From assembly GCA_022360105.1 (NCBI GenBank), contig JAKSDL010000174.1, positions 15,315 to 79,314 of the forward strand: a DNA stretch of 64,000 nucleotides, given 5' to 3'. This DNA is from Pseudomonadota bacterium. GTDB lineage: Bacteria > SAR324 > XYD2-FULL-50-16 > JAHJRI01. The notes below the pieces were generated by a model, which saw nothing but the letters and a program-made list of their open reading frames with translations, was not told the origin of the DNA and did no database searches. A program made the position numbers and the translations under genes. Shown in pieces: positions 53,459 to 61,293 of the stretch (positions within the stretch are counted from its first letter, which is position 1; each line of letters starts with the position of its first letter).

Positions 53459-54178
53459 ATGATCATAATAAGTGAAACTCAAACCAGGTTAGGAATTACC
53501 GTGGGATGCCTCTTTTTTGGTTTTTTGCTGGCAATCGTCGGACTAATTTCCGGCAACGAACCGCTGATTAAACCTGATTTAAGAGAAGCCAGGGAAATTG
53601 CCTGGAAAAATCGGATAACCAGTGAAAGACTGTCCGAATGGATTTTAAGCGGGCGCAGGGATTTTTATATGGTTGGATTCAGGGAGGAAGAAACCTGCCT
53701 GATAACTGATCATCGCAACCGTTTTTTTGAATGCTACGACTTGGCAGACTTAAAAAATCCTTTCTGGCTCAGAAGGTATTTTCCCAATCTTAATGTACCA
53801 ATGGTAGTTTACAGCGGGGACGGCTCCAAAAGCCTCGATGTCTCTTCCTGGTTGAATTATTATGGCTACAAAGTTCATCTGCTGGTAGGCGGTTACCAGG
53901 ATTTTGTTAAAAAATACGTAGTGCCGGTAGATGTGGCATCAGCCAGAAATGAACAGGAACGGAAGCAACTGGAACATAAACAGTTGTTGTACTGGTATTT
54001 TTCCGGGAAAGATCCGAATATCAGTGCCCAGAGTTATGGAAATACCAATCTGATGCAAGAGGGGACTATGCTGGAAGATGAAGCCGGTGGAGATCCCGTG
54101 ACTCAGATTCATCACAAACCCAGGATCAGGGAATCTGCCAGACCATTGGTTAGGAACGAAGCTGAAGAAGGATGTTGA
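53459..54178 (+). CDS. Membrane-anchored rhodanese-fold protein with Ser active site and Gly-Cys tail (tail protein 2)
   Basis: Protein of 239 aa. One N-terminal helix (residues 11-31) anchors it, leaving the rest periplasmic. Residues 55-155 look like a rhodanese domain (WILSGRRDFYMVGFREEE, MVVYSGDGSKS, VHLLVGGYQDFVKKY). The active-site cysteine is replaced by Ser119 in VVYSGDGSKS. A charged linker ends in NEAEEGC with Cys239 as the last residue. Other cysteines are 17 (in the membrane), 80 and 92. The enzyme-like fold without its nucleophile, plus a mobile terminal Cys, suggests a sulfur-binding carrier. Located between the transporter halves and the cytochrome b. Confidence 0.75.
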   Translation: MIIISETQTRLGITVGCLFFGFLLAIVGLISGNEPLIKPDLREAREIAWKNRITSERLSEWILSGRRDFYMVGFREEETCLITDHRNRFFECYDLADLKNPFWLRRYFPNLNVPMVVYSGDGSKSLDVSSWLNYYGYKVHLLVGGYQDFVKKYVVPVDVASARNEQERKQLEHKQLLYWYFSGKDPNISAQSYGNTNLMQEGTMLEDEAGGDPVTQIHHKPRIRESARPLVRNEAEEGC

Positions 54179-54236
54179 TGTCATGCTAACCTGGTAACAA
54201 GATTATTAAATGACACATTAGATTAGGAGTCGCCAG

Positions 54237-55214
54237 ATGGATTTACCAATCACCGTAAAAAAACTATCGAAAAAGCTATCGTGGTTGTTAGCAGGCACAT
54301 TGGTGTTGTGCTGCCTGGTTTCAATCACACCGTCGTTCCTTCAGGCACAGGACTGTGCGGACGATCGATACACGGAATGCCGGGGTCAGAGGGAGGTGGA
54401 ATACCTTGTAAAGGATATCCATGCTCTGGATAGACCCTATGCATACTTAATCAAGGATACAAAATATTGGATTCTGGAAGCAATTGGTGCCCTGTTGATT
54501 CTTGGGGCTATCGGATTTGCCGCAATGCACGGATTTGGGAGGTTTCTTGCTCATAAACGCAAGCCGGTAGAGCTGGAAAAACAAAGGAGCGTGTTTATCT
54601 ACAAGTTGTTTATTCGTATCGGTCACTGGTTTAATGCCTTTGCAGTGATCATTTTGATTGTGACCGGATTTCTAATGCACTACGTCGGGCCGAGCCACCT
54701 GCTGGGAAGGATACACAATGCCGCCGGTGTGTCTTTTGTGGTGTTCTGGCTGGCCTTTTTTGTCTATGAAATTACTTCTTTTGACTACAAACAGTTTCTG
54801 GTGGACGACTGGGAATTAAAAGAAGGTATTTTTCGCCAAGCTTTATTTTATGTATTCGGTATTTTTAAACAGGAAGAACATCCGTATCATATGCAGTTTG
54901 CAGCCAGGTTGAATCCCCTGCAAAAAGTCGCCTATTTTACCGTGATGTTTTTTCTGGTTCCCCTGGTCGGTTTTACGGGAATGGTATTGCTGGTTCCGGA
55001 TATGATGTCCTTTTTTGTAAATTTCATCGGACTGGAAAACATGAAATATGTCTTTATCTTTCACCTGGGCGGTGCTTTCGCTATGGTTGCCTACCTGCTG
55101 GGGCATCTGTACCTGGGGACAACCGGTGATAAGATATTGCAGCATTACAAAGTCATCGTAACCGGATATCACGATGAATACCGACACAAGTCCATGGAAA
55201 TGATAAAAAAATAG
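54237..55214 (+). CDS. Cytochrome b561/FdnI-type membrane subunit (module A)
   Basis: Protein of 325 aa with an N-terminal signal-like helix, a short periplasmic segment (CADDRYTECRG) and four more membrane helices. Haem-ligand histidines are in RIGHWFNAFAVIILIVTGFLM, LLGRIHNAAG and IFHLGGAFAMV...LLGHLYLG. This is the formate dehydrogenase gamma/thiosulfate reductase cytochrome b family, exchanging electrons with the quinone pool. It gives module A a haem-b membrane subunit, whereas module B uses an NrfD protein. A TTAGGAG site precedes the ATG. Confidence 0.85.
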   Translation: MDLPITVKKLSKKLSWLLAGTLVLCCLVSITPSFLQAQDCADDRYTECRGQREVEYLVKDIHALDRPYAYLIKDTKYWILEAIGALLILGAIGFAAMHGFGRFLAHKRKPVELEKQRSVFIYKLFIRIGHWFNAFAVIILIVTGFLMHYVGPSHLLGRIHNAAGVSFVVFWLAFFVYEITSFDYKQFLVDDWELKEGIFRQALFYVFGIFKQEEHPYHMQFAARLNPLQKVAYFTVMFFLVPLVGFTGMVLLVPDMMSFFVNFIGLENMKYVFIFHLGGAFAMVAYLLGHLYLGTTGDKILQHYKVIVTGYHDEYRHKSMEMIKK

Positions 55215-55231
55215 CTAAACCTGGTGTTTCT

Positions 55232-56533
55232 ATGAAAAATACATACCGGGCATTTATTGTGATATTGGTGTTGTGGTTATGCACGGCACCAGCATTGATG
55301 GCTGAAAGGTTAAGAGGGAGAATAAGAAATATCTCCTTCAAATCAAAGACCATGGAAATATTGGATTTCAGCACTGATAAACACAGGATTTTTCGATTTA
55401 CCGATACAACGGTCAGTATAAATGCCCGCACAATAAAAGATTTCCATAAACATGATAATGTCGAAATTCGATACCGGGATGGTATTTCCTTACAAAGCAT
55501 CAAAAAGATGCTGGTCTACGTGCCCAAAGAGAAAATAATTAATACCAACGGTCTCCAACAGCTGATATACCATTCGGAAATTCCGTACATTTTGATTGAT
55601 ACCCGTCCCTTGCAACAATACCAGGAAGGGCATCTCCCAACAGCAGTTTGGGCTCCCGGTGAACGGTTTTCTCAATATGAACATCTACTGCCCGTGGAAA
55701 AAAATACGCTACTGGTATTTTACAGTCATGGCGTTACCAGCGACCAGGCACCAAAAACAGCACGTCTGGCAGAATTGGAAGGGTATACCAATGTGAAGAT
55801 CTATGTATTTGGCTTTTTTTCGTGGAAGCGATACAAGCAAGCTATTGTTGTAGACCCTGCCTGGTTAAACAGAAATCTGGACCCCCATACGGTATTATTG
55901 GACACCAGGGATCGAACAAAAAGTCTGGTAGCCCACATAAAATCAGCAGTTGCCATGCCGGCTGATAAAATTCTGAAGCACGGCAAAAAGAAAAATAAAA
56001 AGAAAGCTCTTCTGGGACTTAACGATAAAAATGCCAGAATCGTTCTTTATTCCGACCGTCCTTCATATGAAAAACTGATGGAAGCTTACCTTGAGTTGAT
56101 CGACTGGAGTTATGATAATGTTGTGATATTGGATGGTGGTTTCGAAAACTGGACTACCCACTATCCGGTTGAAACTTCACCGGCTCCCACCCATATCAAA
56201 TACGAAAGGTATGTCGCTGAAGGGTCGATATCGCCGACTGATTTTAAAAAACAGGTTGTTAAACAAGATGCCCTGATCCTGGATGTTCGTACCTATAACG
56301 AAACTGAAAAAGGAGTGATCAAAGGTTCCAAACACATTCCGTTGTCTGAATTGGAAGGCCGAGTGAAAGAATTACCACGCTCCAAAGACATAGTCATCCA
56401 TTGCGTTAATGGTATCCGGGCGCAGATTGGATACAGTCTTTTAAAAGGCGAAGGATACAACCAGGTTCGGTTTCTTAATTCAGCAATCATTATAGAGCGC
56501 TCCGGAAAATACAATATTATTGGAATGCAATAA
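55232..56533 (+). CDS. Exported triple-rhodanese protein, only third domain with catalytic Cys
   Basis: Protein of 433 aa with a signal peptide (residues 1-24), an OB-like strand region (25-100) and three rhodanese domains. Domain 1 (about 107-205) has YILIDTRPLQQYQEGHLPTAV but Ser165 at the active site (VFYSHGVTS). Domain 2 (about 205-312) has VLLDTRDRTK but Ser274 (VLYSDRPS). Domain 3 (about 333-433) has ILDVRTYNETEKGVIKGSKHIPL and a real Cys391 (VIHCVNGIRAQ). Sulfur transfer would therefore use domain 3, while 1 and 2 may bind partners. Its end (FLNSAIIIERSGKYNIIGM) resembles the rhodanese near actA. Last gene of module A. Confidence 0.85.
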   Translation: MKNTYRAFIVILVLWLCTAPALMAERLRGRIRNISFKSKTMEILDFSTDKHRIFRFTDTTVSINARTIKDFHKHDNVEIRYRDGISLQSIKKMLVYVPKEKIINTNGLQQLIYHSEIPYILIDTRPLQQYQEGHLPTAVWAPGERFSQYEHLLPVEKNTLLVFYSHGVTSDQAPKTARLAELEGYTNVKIYVFGFFSWKRYKQAIVVDPAWLNRNLDPHTVLLDTRDRTKSLVAHIKSAVAMPADKILKHGKKKNKKKALLGLNDKNARIVLYSDRPSYEKLMEAYLELIDWSYDNVVILDGGFENWTTHYPVETSPAPTHIKYERYVAEGSISPTDFKKQVVKQDALILDVRTYNETEKGVIKGSKHIPLSELEGRVKELPRSKDIVIHCVNGIRAQIGYSLLKGEGYNQVRFLNSAIIIERSGKYNIIGMQ

Positions 56534-56581
56534 AAAAAAACCATCTATTGCAGAAATCTTGACGAGTAGAAATTAAAACAT

Positions 56582-56693
56582 CTCCGGTTGTATTTGCACT
56601 TATTGAGAAACTTTGCTAGTAACAGGACAGCTTCCAGCTGTATGGAGTTGAAGAAAATAAGCTGACTGGCAAAACCCGGGTGTGATACCGGAG
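56582..56693 (+). promoter_or_regulatory. Possible structured leader of the Rrf2 gene
   Basis: CTCCGGT (56582-56588) can pair with ACCGGAG (56687-56693) to close a 112-nt element, inside which ACAGCT TCC AGCTGT (56627-56641) forms a perfect hairpin. It ends about 85 bp before the Rrf2 ATG. I do not recognise a known riboswitch class. Confidence 0.3.
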
Positions 56694-56777
56694 GAAATTT
56701 GGAATAGATAGACCGAGTGTTTGAATGTTTTTACTGGTCGCAATGCTGCTTATCAAATTTGCTAAACGGAACACCCG

Positions 56778-57197
56778 ATGAAGATATCAACAAAGTGTAG
56801 ATACGGGATTAGGGCGGTAATAGAAATTGCCCGGAATTACAACGACCTGCCAACCAAACGAAATGATATCGCTGCCATTCAGAATATTCCCACTTCCTAT
56901 TTGGAAAATATTCTAATTGCCCTGAAACACAACAATGTCGTGGTATCAATCAGGGGAGCCGGTGGTGGTTTCATGTTGAAACGTCCCCCTACTGAGATTT
57001 CCCTGCTGGATGTTTTTGAAGCATTGCAAGGTGATCTGGCTTTACTGGACTGTCTGGACTTTCCCGAAACCTGTGACAGGTCGAACAAATGCCTTGTCAG
57101 GCCTGTTTGGGTGGAAATGCAGGAAGCCCAGAAAGCGGTGTTAAGAAAGACAACCATTGCTGAATTATTAAAACAGGAAAATCCGGAGTTTTGTTGA
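56778..57197 (+). CDS. Rrf2-family (IscR-like) redox regulator
   Basis: Protein of 139 aa with a winged helix-turn-helix (KISTKCRYGIRAVIEIARN, SYLENILIALKHNNVVVSIRGAGGGF) and three spaced cysteines (92, 99, 105) in the position that ligates a [2Fe-2S] or [4Fe-4S] cluster in IscR/NsrR/RsrR. It may sense redox state, sulfur species or iron. It stands alone between modules A and B, so it is the natural candidate regulator of the flanking sulfur genes. Two palindromes downstream (57302-57318, 57468-57491) lie in the module B promoter region. The protein also happens to end in Cys (PEFC). Confidence 0.88.
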   Translation: MKISTKCRYGIRAVIEIARNYNDLPTKRNDIAAIQNIPTSYLENILIALKHNNVVVSIRGAGGGFMLKRPPTEISLLDVFEALQGDLALLDCLDFPETCDRSNKCLVRPVWVEMQEAQKAVLRKTTIAELLKQENPEFC

Positions 57198-57301
57198 GCC
57201 ACTAAGGCAAAGACGAAACAGGTTACCCAATTGATTTAGACAGATAGTTGATCAAGGTATATACCTTCGTTAACAGTTTAATTTGATGGCGTAGTTGTTT
57301 T

Positions 57302-57318
57302 GTTCAATTATATTGAAC
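57302..57318. promoter_or_regulatory. Perfect 17-bp palindrome, candidate operator 1
   Basis: GTTCAAT TAT ATTGAAC is perfectly symmetric with a 3-bp centre. It lies 105 bp after the Rrf2 stop and about 210 bp before the module B start. A dimeric regulator such as the adjacent Rrf2 protein could bind here. I did not find the same word in front of modules A or C. Confidence 0.5.
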
Positions 57319-57467
57319 TAATTAATCAGTATAATTTCGCGGCAAATACCGGTATTTGCGAGTTTAATCAAAAGTTAACACATGTCATGATTTTGTCAGA
57401 ACTTTTACAGAATTTGTTCACTATTTTGATGTAATATTACTACAAAGGGCGAAAGAAGTTTTATTGT

Positions 57468-57491
57468 TATAACACACAAATTAGTGTTATA
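57468..57491. promoter_or_regulatory. Inverted repeat, candidate operator 2
   Basis: TATAACAC and GTGTTATA are perfect 8-bp inverted arms separated by 8 bp, ending 34 bp before the module B ATG (57526). The placement between promoter and ribosome site suits a repressor or an RNA hairpin. Confidence 0.5.
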
Positions 57492-57525
57492 CATGCACGA
57501 TTCAAAACAAAGCGAGAGAGGATTT

Positions 57526-59709
57526 ATGGGTAAGAATCATATCAAACGAAGAGACTTTATAAAAATCTCTTCTACGTTTTTGGCTGGCTCGGCGATGGCT
57601 TCCGGCGATCTTCCCCTTTCTATTTTAGGGGCGAAAGACGCGCAAGCTCAAGAGGGAGATCGAGTGGTCAAGACTTTCTGCGAAATGTGCTTCTGGAAAT
57701 GTGGGGTGGATGCGCATGTCAAGAACGGAAAGGTCGTTAAACTGGTTGGGCAAAAAGAAAATCCTTTAAGTAACGGAAAGCTCTGTCCAAGAGGCGCAGG
57801 TGGTTTGGGGTTGCTATATGATCCGGATCGTCTCAAGCATCCTTTGATCAGAGAGCGAGTCAACGGAAAACAGGTTTTTAGAAAGGCCAGCTGGGAAGAG
57901 GCCATGGCTGTTGTAGGGGACAATGTAAAACACCTGGGTCAGGAATACGGCCCTGGGTCCCTGGTATCCTTTACCCATGGATTTGGAGCATCCTTTCTCA
58001 AACGAGTCTGTTCATCCTGTGGAATTATCACTGCTCCTTCTTATGCCCAATGTCGTGGCGCCAGGGATGATGCCTTTAAGCTGACTTACGGTCACTCAGT
58101 GGGAAGTCCTGAAATGCTGGATATCCCAAATACCAAGTACCATGTGTTGATTGGTTACCATCTCGGTGAAAACATGCACAATACCGTGGTTCAAGATTTC
58201 ACCCAGGGGATTGCCAATGGTATGAGGCTGATAGTGGTTGATCCCAGGTTTTCCACAGCTGCCGGAAAAGCAGAAAAATGGCTGCCGATTAAAGCCGGAA
58301 CCGATCTTGCCTTATTCCTGGGATGGATTCATGTCATCATCAAAGAAAAACTCTATAATGAAAAATTCGTAGAAGAAAACACCGTAGGGTTGGACGAACT
58401 CTGGGAAGGTGTTAAAGATGCCACGCCGGCTAAGACATACGCCCGAACCGGAATTCCGGTTGAAGATATTGTTAAGGTGGCCAGAGAATTGGGCCAATAC
58501 GGCGAGAACGCCCTGGTGAACCCGGGTCGACGGTCCAGCTGGTATGGTGATGATACCCAACGTATGCGAGCCGTTGCCATCCTGAACGCCCTGTTGGGGA
58601 ATTATAAAGCTCCTGGCGGAATGGTGAGATATGGCAAGTACAGAGTCCCTTCAGTCAAATTTCCAAAATTCAGGCATCCACGAGTAAACTATCGTTCTGC
58701 TTACCCACTGGCAAGCAAAGTGGCAACAAACGAGGTGATTGCCCATACTCTAAGCGGCAGTCCCTGGCCTGTGCATGGCTGGATGGTGTACGGTTGTAAC
58801 CTGATTTCCACGGCCGCCAATCAAAAGCAAACGTATGATGCTTTGCAGAAGCTGAAGTTCATGTTTGCCATTGATGTCCTGCCGGCTGAGATTTGCAGCT
58901 ATGCTGATGTGGTGCTTCCTGAATGTACCTACCTGGAACGCTACGATGATCTGTTTAATCCTTCTTACAGAACGCCATTTGTTTCGATTCGTCAGCCGGT
59001 GATTCCTCCTATGTACGATTCCAAACCAGCTCATGAAATTGCCAAGTTGCTGGCACTGCAAATGGGTCGTCATGATCTTTTTGAAATGGATATCGAAACC
59101 TATCTAGATACACGACTCAAAAAGATCGGCAGTTCGTTAAGCGAAATTAAAGTCAAAGGAACGCTAACCAAACCGGAACCGAGTTTATATAAGCAACCGG
59201 GTGAAAAGCTTAAGTTTAGAACCCCATCCGGTAAAATTGAGCTGGCCTCTTCAAAAATGAAAAAAGCAGGTTTTGATGCGGTTCCAAAATATACACCCCA
59301 TCCACAAGCTCCCAAAGGATATTTCAGACTGCTGTTTGGAAGGACACCGGCTCATACCTTTGCCAGAACAACCAATAATCGTGTGTTAATGGAATTGTAT
59401 TCAGAGAACGATGTCTGGATCAATGAGCAGAAAGGAAAGGATATGGGACTCAAAACAGGAGACTATGTCCGTATGAGTAACCAGGATGGGAAAAAGGCTA
59501 CTTTCAAAGTGAAAGTGAGGTTAACACAAAGGGTTCGACCCGAAGTGGTCTGGATGGTTCATGGTTGGGGTCATACAGATCCAAATTTAAAGGCGGGCTA
59601 CGGTAAAGGAGCATCGGATACTGAAATGCTCACGCATACCGTCATCGATCCGGTCATGGGATCTGTTGGTGGACAACATAACTTCGTAACTTTCACCAAG
59701 GAGGCGTAA
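57526..59709 (+). CDS. Tat-exported molybdopterin oxidoreductase, polysulfide/thiosulfate reductase-like catalytic subunit (module B)
   Basis: Protein of 727 aa from the ATG at 57526, which has an AGAGAGGA site; an in-frame GTG at 57484 lies inside the operator palindrome and is less likely. Tat signal IKRRDFIKISSTFL. Fe-S cysteines 52, 55, 59 and 87 (CEMCFWKCG...KLCPRG). Putative Mo-ligand Cys176 in PSYAQCRGARDDA. It is clearly a paralogue of the module A enzyme, sharing blocks such as VVDPRFSTAAGKAEKWLPIK and FRTPSGKIELASSKM. Two copies with different membrane subunits suggest different substrates or opposite directions. Confidence 0.88.
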   Translation: MGKNHIKRRDFIKISSTFLAGSAMASGDLPLSILGAKDAQAQEGDRVVKTFCEMCFWKCGVDAHVKNGKVVKLVGQKENPLSNGKLCPRGAGGLGLLYDPDRLKHPLIRERVNGKQVFRKASWEEAMAVVGDNVKHLGQEYGPGSLVSFTHGFGASFLKRVCSSCGIITAPSYAQCRGARDDAFKLTYGHSVGSPEMLDIPNTKYHVLIGYHLGENMHNTVVQDFTQGIANGMRLIVVDPRFSTAAGKAEKWLPIKAGTDLALFLGWIHVIIKEKLYNEKFVEENTVGLDELWEGVKDATPAKTYARTGIPVEDIVKVARELGQYGENALVNPGRRSSWYGDDTQRMRAVAILNALLGNYKAPGGMVRYGKYRVPSVKFPKFRHPRVNYRSAYPLASKVATNEVIAHTLSGSPWPVHGWMVYGCNLISTAANQKQTYDALQKLKFMFAIDVLPAEICSYADVVLPECTYLERYDDLFNPSYRTPFVSIRQPVIPPMYDSKPAHEIAKLLALQMGRHDLFEMDIETYLDTRLKKIGSSLSEIKVKGTLTKPEPSLYKQPGEKLKFRTPSGKIELASSKMKKAGFDAVPKYTPHPQAPKGYFRLLFGRTPAHTFARTTNNRVLMELYSENDVWINEQKGKDMGLKTGDYVRMSNQDGKKATFKVKVRLTQRVRPEVVWMVHGWGHTDPNLKAGYGKGASDTEMLTHTVIDPVMGSVGGQHNFVTFTKEA

Positions 59710-60258
59710 ATGGCTAGAACAAGAAAATATGCAATGGTTATCGATACACGACAATGCGTGGCTTGTGGCGCCTGTGTGATTGCCTGCAAAAGTGAAAATG
59801 ATGTGCCAAACGGATATTGTCGGGACTGGGTCGACCAGATTACTACCGGAATCTATCCTCATTTAACACAAGTAAACCGATCCGAGAGATGTCATCACTG
59901 TGACAATGCTCCTTGTGTGACCAATTGCCCCACAGCCGCATCACATTATTCCAGTGACGGTACCATCCAAGTCAATAAATCGATGTGCTCCGGTTGTAAG
60001 GCTTGCCTGGCGGCGTGTCCCTATGACGCCAGATTTGTTCATCCAATAGGTTATGTGGATAAATGTACATTTTGTCAACATCGACTGATGCAAGGGGCTG
60101 AAGAAACGGCCTGCACGGAGATTTGTCCGACAAACGCCCTGACCCTGGTCGATCTTAATAGTCTGGATGGTGTTGCTGCAAAAATGATGAAAGGCAGAAA
60201 AGTGACTCGAGACAAATTTCATTTAGGCACAAATCCGAACCTTTATTGGTTGGCATAA
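59710..60258 (+). CDS. Ferredoxin-like electron-transfer subunit (module B)
   Basis: Protein of 182 aa with four Fe-S cysteine groups: [37 protein letters not shown], and CTFCQH with CTEICP. It is the PsrB/PhsB-type partner of the preceding catalytic subunit; the ATG follows that stop codon directly. It is paralogous to the module A ferredoxin subunit. It connects to the NrfD membrane subunit encoded 20 bp downstream. Confidence 0.9.
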   Translation: MARTRKYAMVIDTRQCVACGACVIACKSENDVPNGYCRDWVDQITTGIYPHLTQVNRSERCHHCDNAPCVTNCPTAASHYSSDGTIQVNKSMCSGCKACLAACPYDARFVHPIGYVDKCTFCQHRLMQGAEETACTEICPTNALTLVDLNSLDGVAAKMMKGRKVTRDKFHLGTNPNLYWLA

Positions 60259-60278
60259 TCACAGAACCAGGAGAAAAA

Positions 60279-61199
60279 ATGATTGAAATTACATCAACAA
60301 AGTTAAATCCCAATACTATTCCTCATTTGCATGTGTTTGGATGGGAAATCCCTGTTTACTTCTTTCTGGGAGGAATATCAGCCGGTTTGCTGGTTATTTC
60401 AGCCATTAAAATAATGACCAGTGAACATGCGGTGAATAACAGATCGGTAAAATGGGCATCACTGTTGGCTCCTGTTTTATTGAATATTGGTATGATTTGC
60501 CTGTTGCTGGATCTTTCTCACAAGATCAACGTCTGGCGATTCTACACTCGGTTTGTTCCGACATCTCCCATGTCCTGGGGATCATGGGCGTTGATTATCT
60601 TTATGCCGTTTTCAGCCTTACAAGCGATGATTCTGTTTAAGGATGCCATCGGTTCTCTTCCGTTGGTTCCAACCATTATTCAGCTCACGGAAAAACATTT
60701 AAAAAAGATTGCAGCGATAAATGTTTTTATGGGGACGTTTATTGGAATCTACACCGGAATCCTGTTTTCATCTTTGTTTGCTAGGCCGTTATGGGCGAGT
60801 CCAATCTTAGGTGTCTTGTTTCTGTTCTCAGGATTATCGGCAGGTGCAGCTTTAATGCTAATTATTGCAGAAAAAGAAGATAAACATGTCTTTTCCAAAA
60901 TAGACATGCAGTTGATTATGGTTGAAGCCGTTATAATCTGCCTGTTCATAATTGGAGCATTAATGGGGACCGCCAGTGGTCGTGATGCTATGATGTTTCT
61001 CATTTCCGGTCCTTATGCAATATGGTTCTGGGTTGTGACTATTCTTGGAGGTATCTTAATCCCAATTGTATTTGAAGCTTTGGAAGTTGCGGGTAAATTC
61101 AAATATTCTGTGTTTGTACCTTTGCTGGTTTTGGTCGGAAGTTTGTCTTTACGTTTTGTTCTTGTCTATGCTGGTCAGGCAGTACCCACAATCTCCTAA
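60279..61199 (+). CDS. NrfD/PsrC-type membrane subunit (module B)
   Basis: Polytopic membrane protein of 306 aa from the ATG at 60279 (AGGAGA just upstream); the longer frame from 60246 would overlap the ferredoxin gene. About eight helices, including YFFLGGISAGLLVISAIKIM, VFMGTFIGIYTGILFS and GVLFLFSGLSAGAALMLII. PsrC/NrfD proteins bind quinone and exchange electrons with the Fe-S subunit. Together with the two preceding genes it makes a complete PsrABC-like complex. Confidence 0.88.
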   Translation: MIEITSTKLNPNTIPHLHVFGWEIPVYFFLGGISAGLLVISAIKIMTSEHAVNNRSVKWASLLAPVLLNIGMICLLLDLSHKINVWRFYTRFVPTSPMSWGSWALIIFMPFSALQAMILFKDAIGSLPLVPTIIQLTEKHLKKIAAINVFMGTFIGIYTGILFSSLFARPLWASPILGVLFLFSGLSAGAALMLIIAEKEDKHVFSKIDMQLIMVEAVIICLFIIGALMGTASGRDAMMFLISGPYAIWFWVVTILGGILIPIVFEALEVAGKFKYSVFVPLLVLVGSLSLRFVLVYAGQAVPTIS

Positions 61200-61224
61200 T
61201 ATTAAATGAAAACGGGCTGTCTGG

Positions 61225-61254
61225 TTGTTATCAAGACAGCTCATGTTGTATAAT
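61225..61254 (+). promoter_or_regulatory. Candidate promoter of tail protein 3
   Basis: TTGTTA (61225-61230) and a perfect TATAAT (61249-61254) are spaced 18 bp. A 7-bp stem GCTGTCT/AGACAGC (61216-61240) overlaps the -35 box and could end the upstream transcript or act as an operator. The start codon is 40 bp downstream of the -10. Confidence 0.5.
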
Positions 61255-61293
61255 AGAAACCTGAAAGCCTAATTTATGTTTATGGAGATAAAA

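Larger units (their letters stand above)
57198..57525. promoter_or_regulatory. Module B promoter region, 328 bp
   Basis: AT-rich non-coding gap between the Rrf2 gene and the module B molybdoenzyme. It contains two symmetric sites listed separately and several TATAAT-like words, for example TAATAT at 57432-57437. No properly spaced -35/-10 pair stands out. No gene. Confidence 0.45.

Noticed and set aside
56778..57197. Rrf2 protein as a fourth member of the Gly-Cys tail group because it ends in Cys
   Set aside because: It ends PEFC with no acidic run or Gly, is cytosolic and has a compact regulator fold, so the match is probably chance.
57484..57525. Upstream GTG start for the module B molybdoenzyme
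   Set aside because: It would place the start codon inside the TATAACAC/GTGTTATA repeat and put 14 extra residues before the Tat motif; the ATG at 57526 has a better ribosome site.
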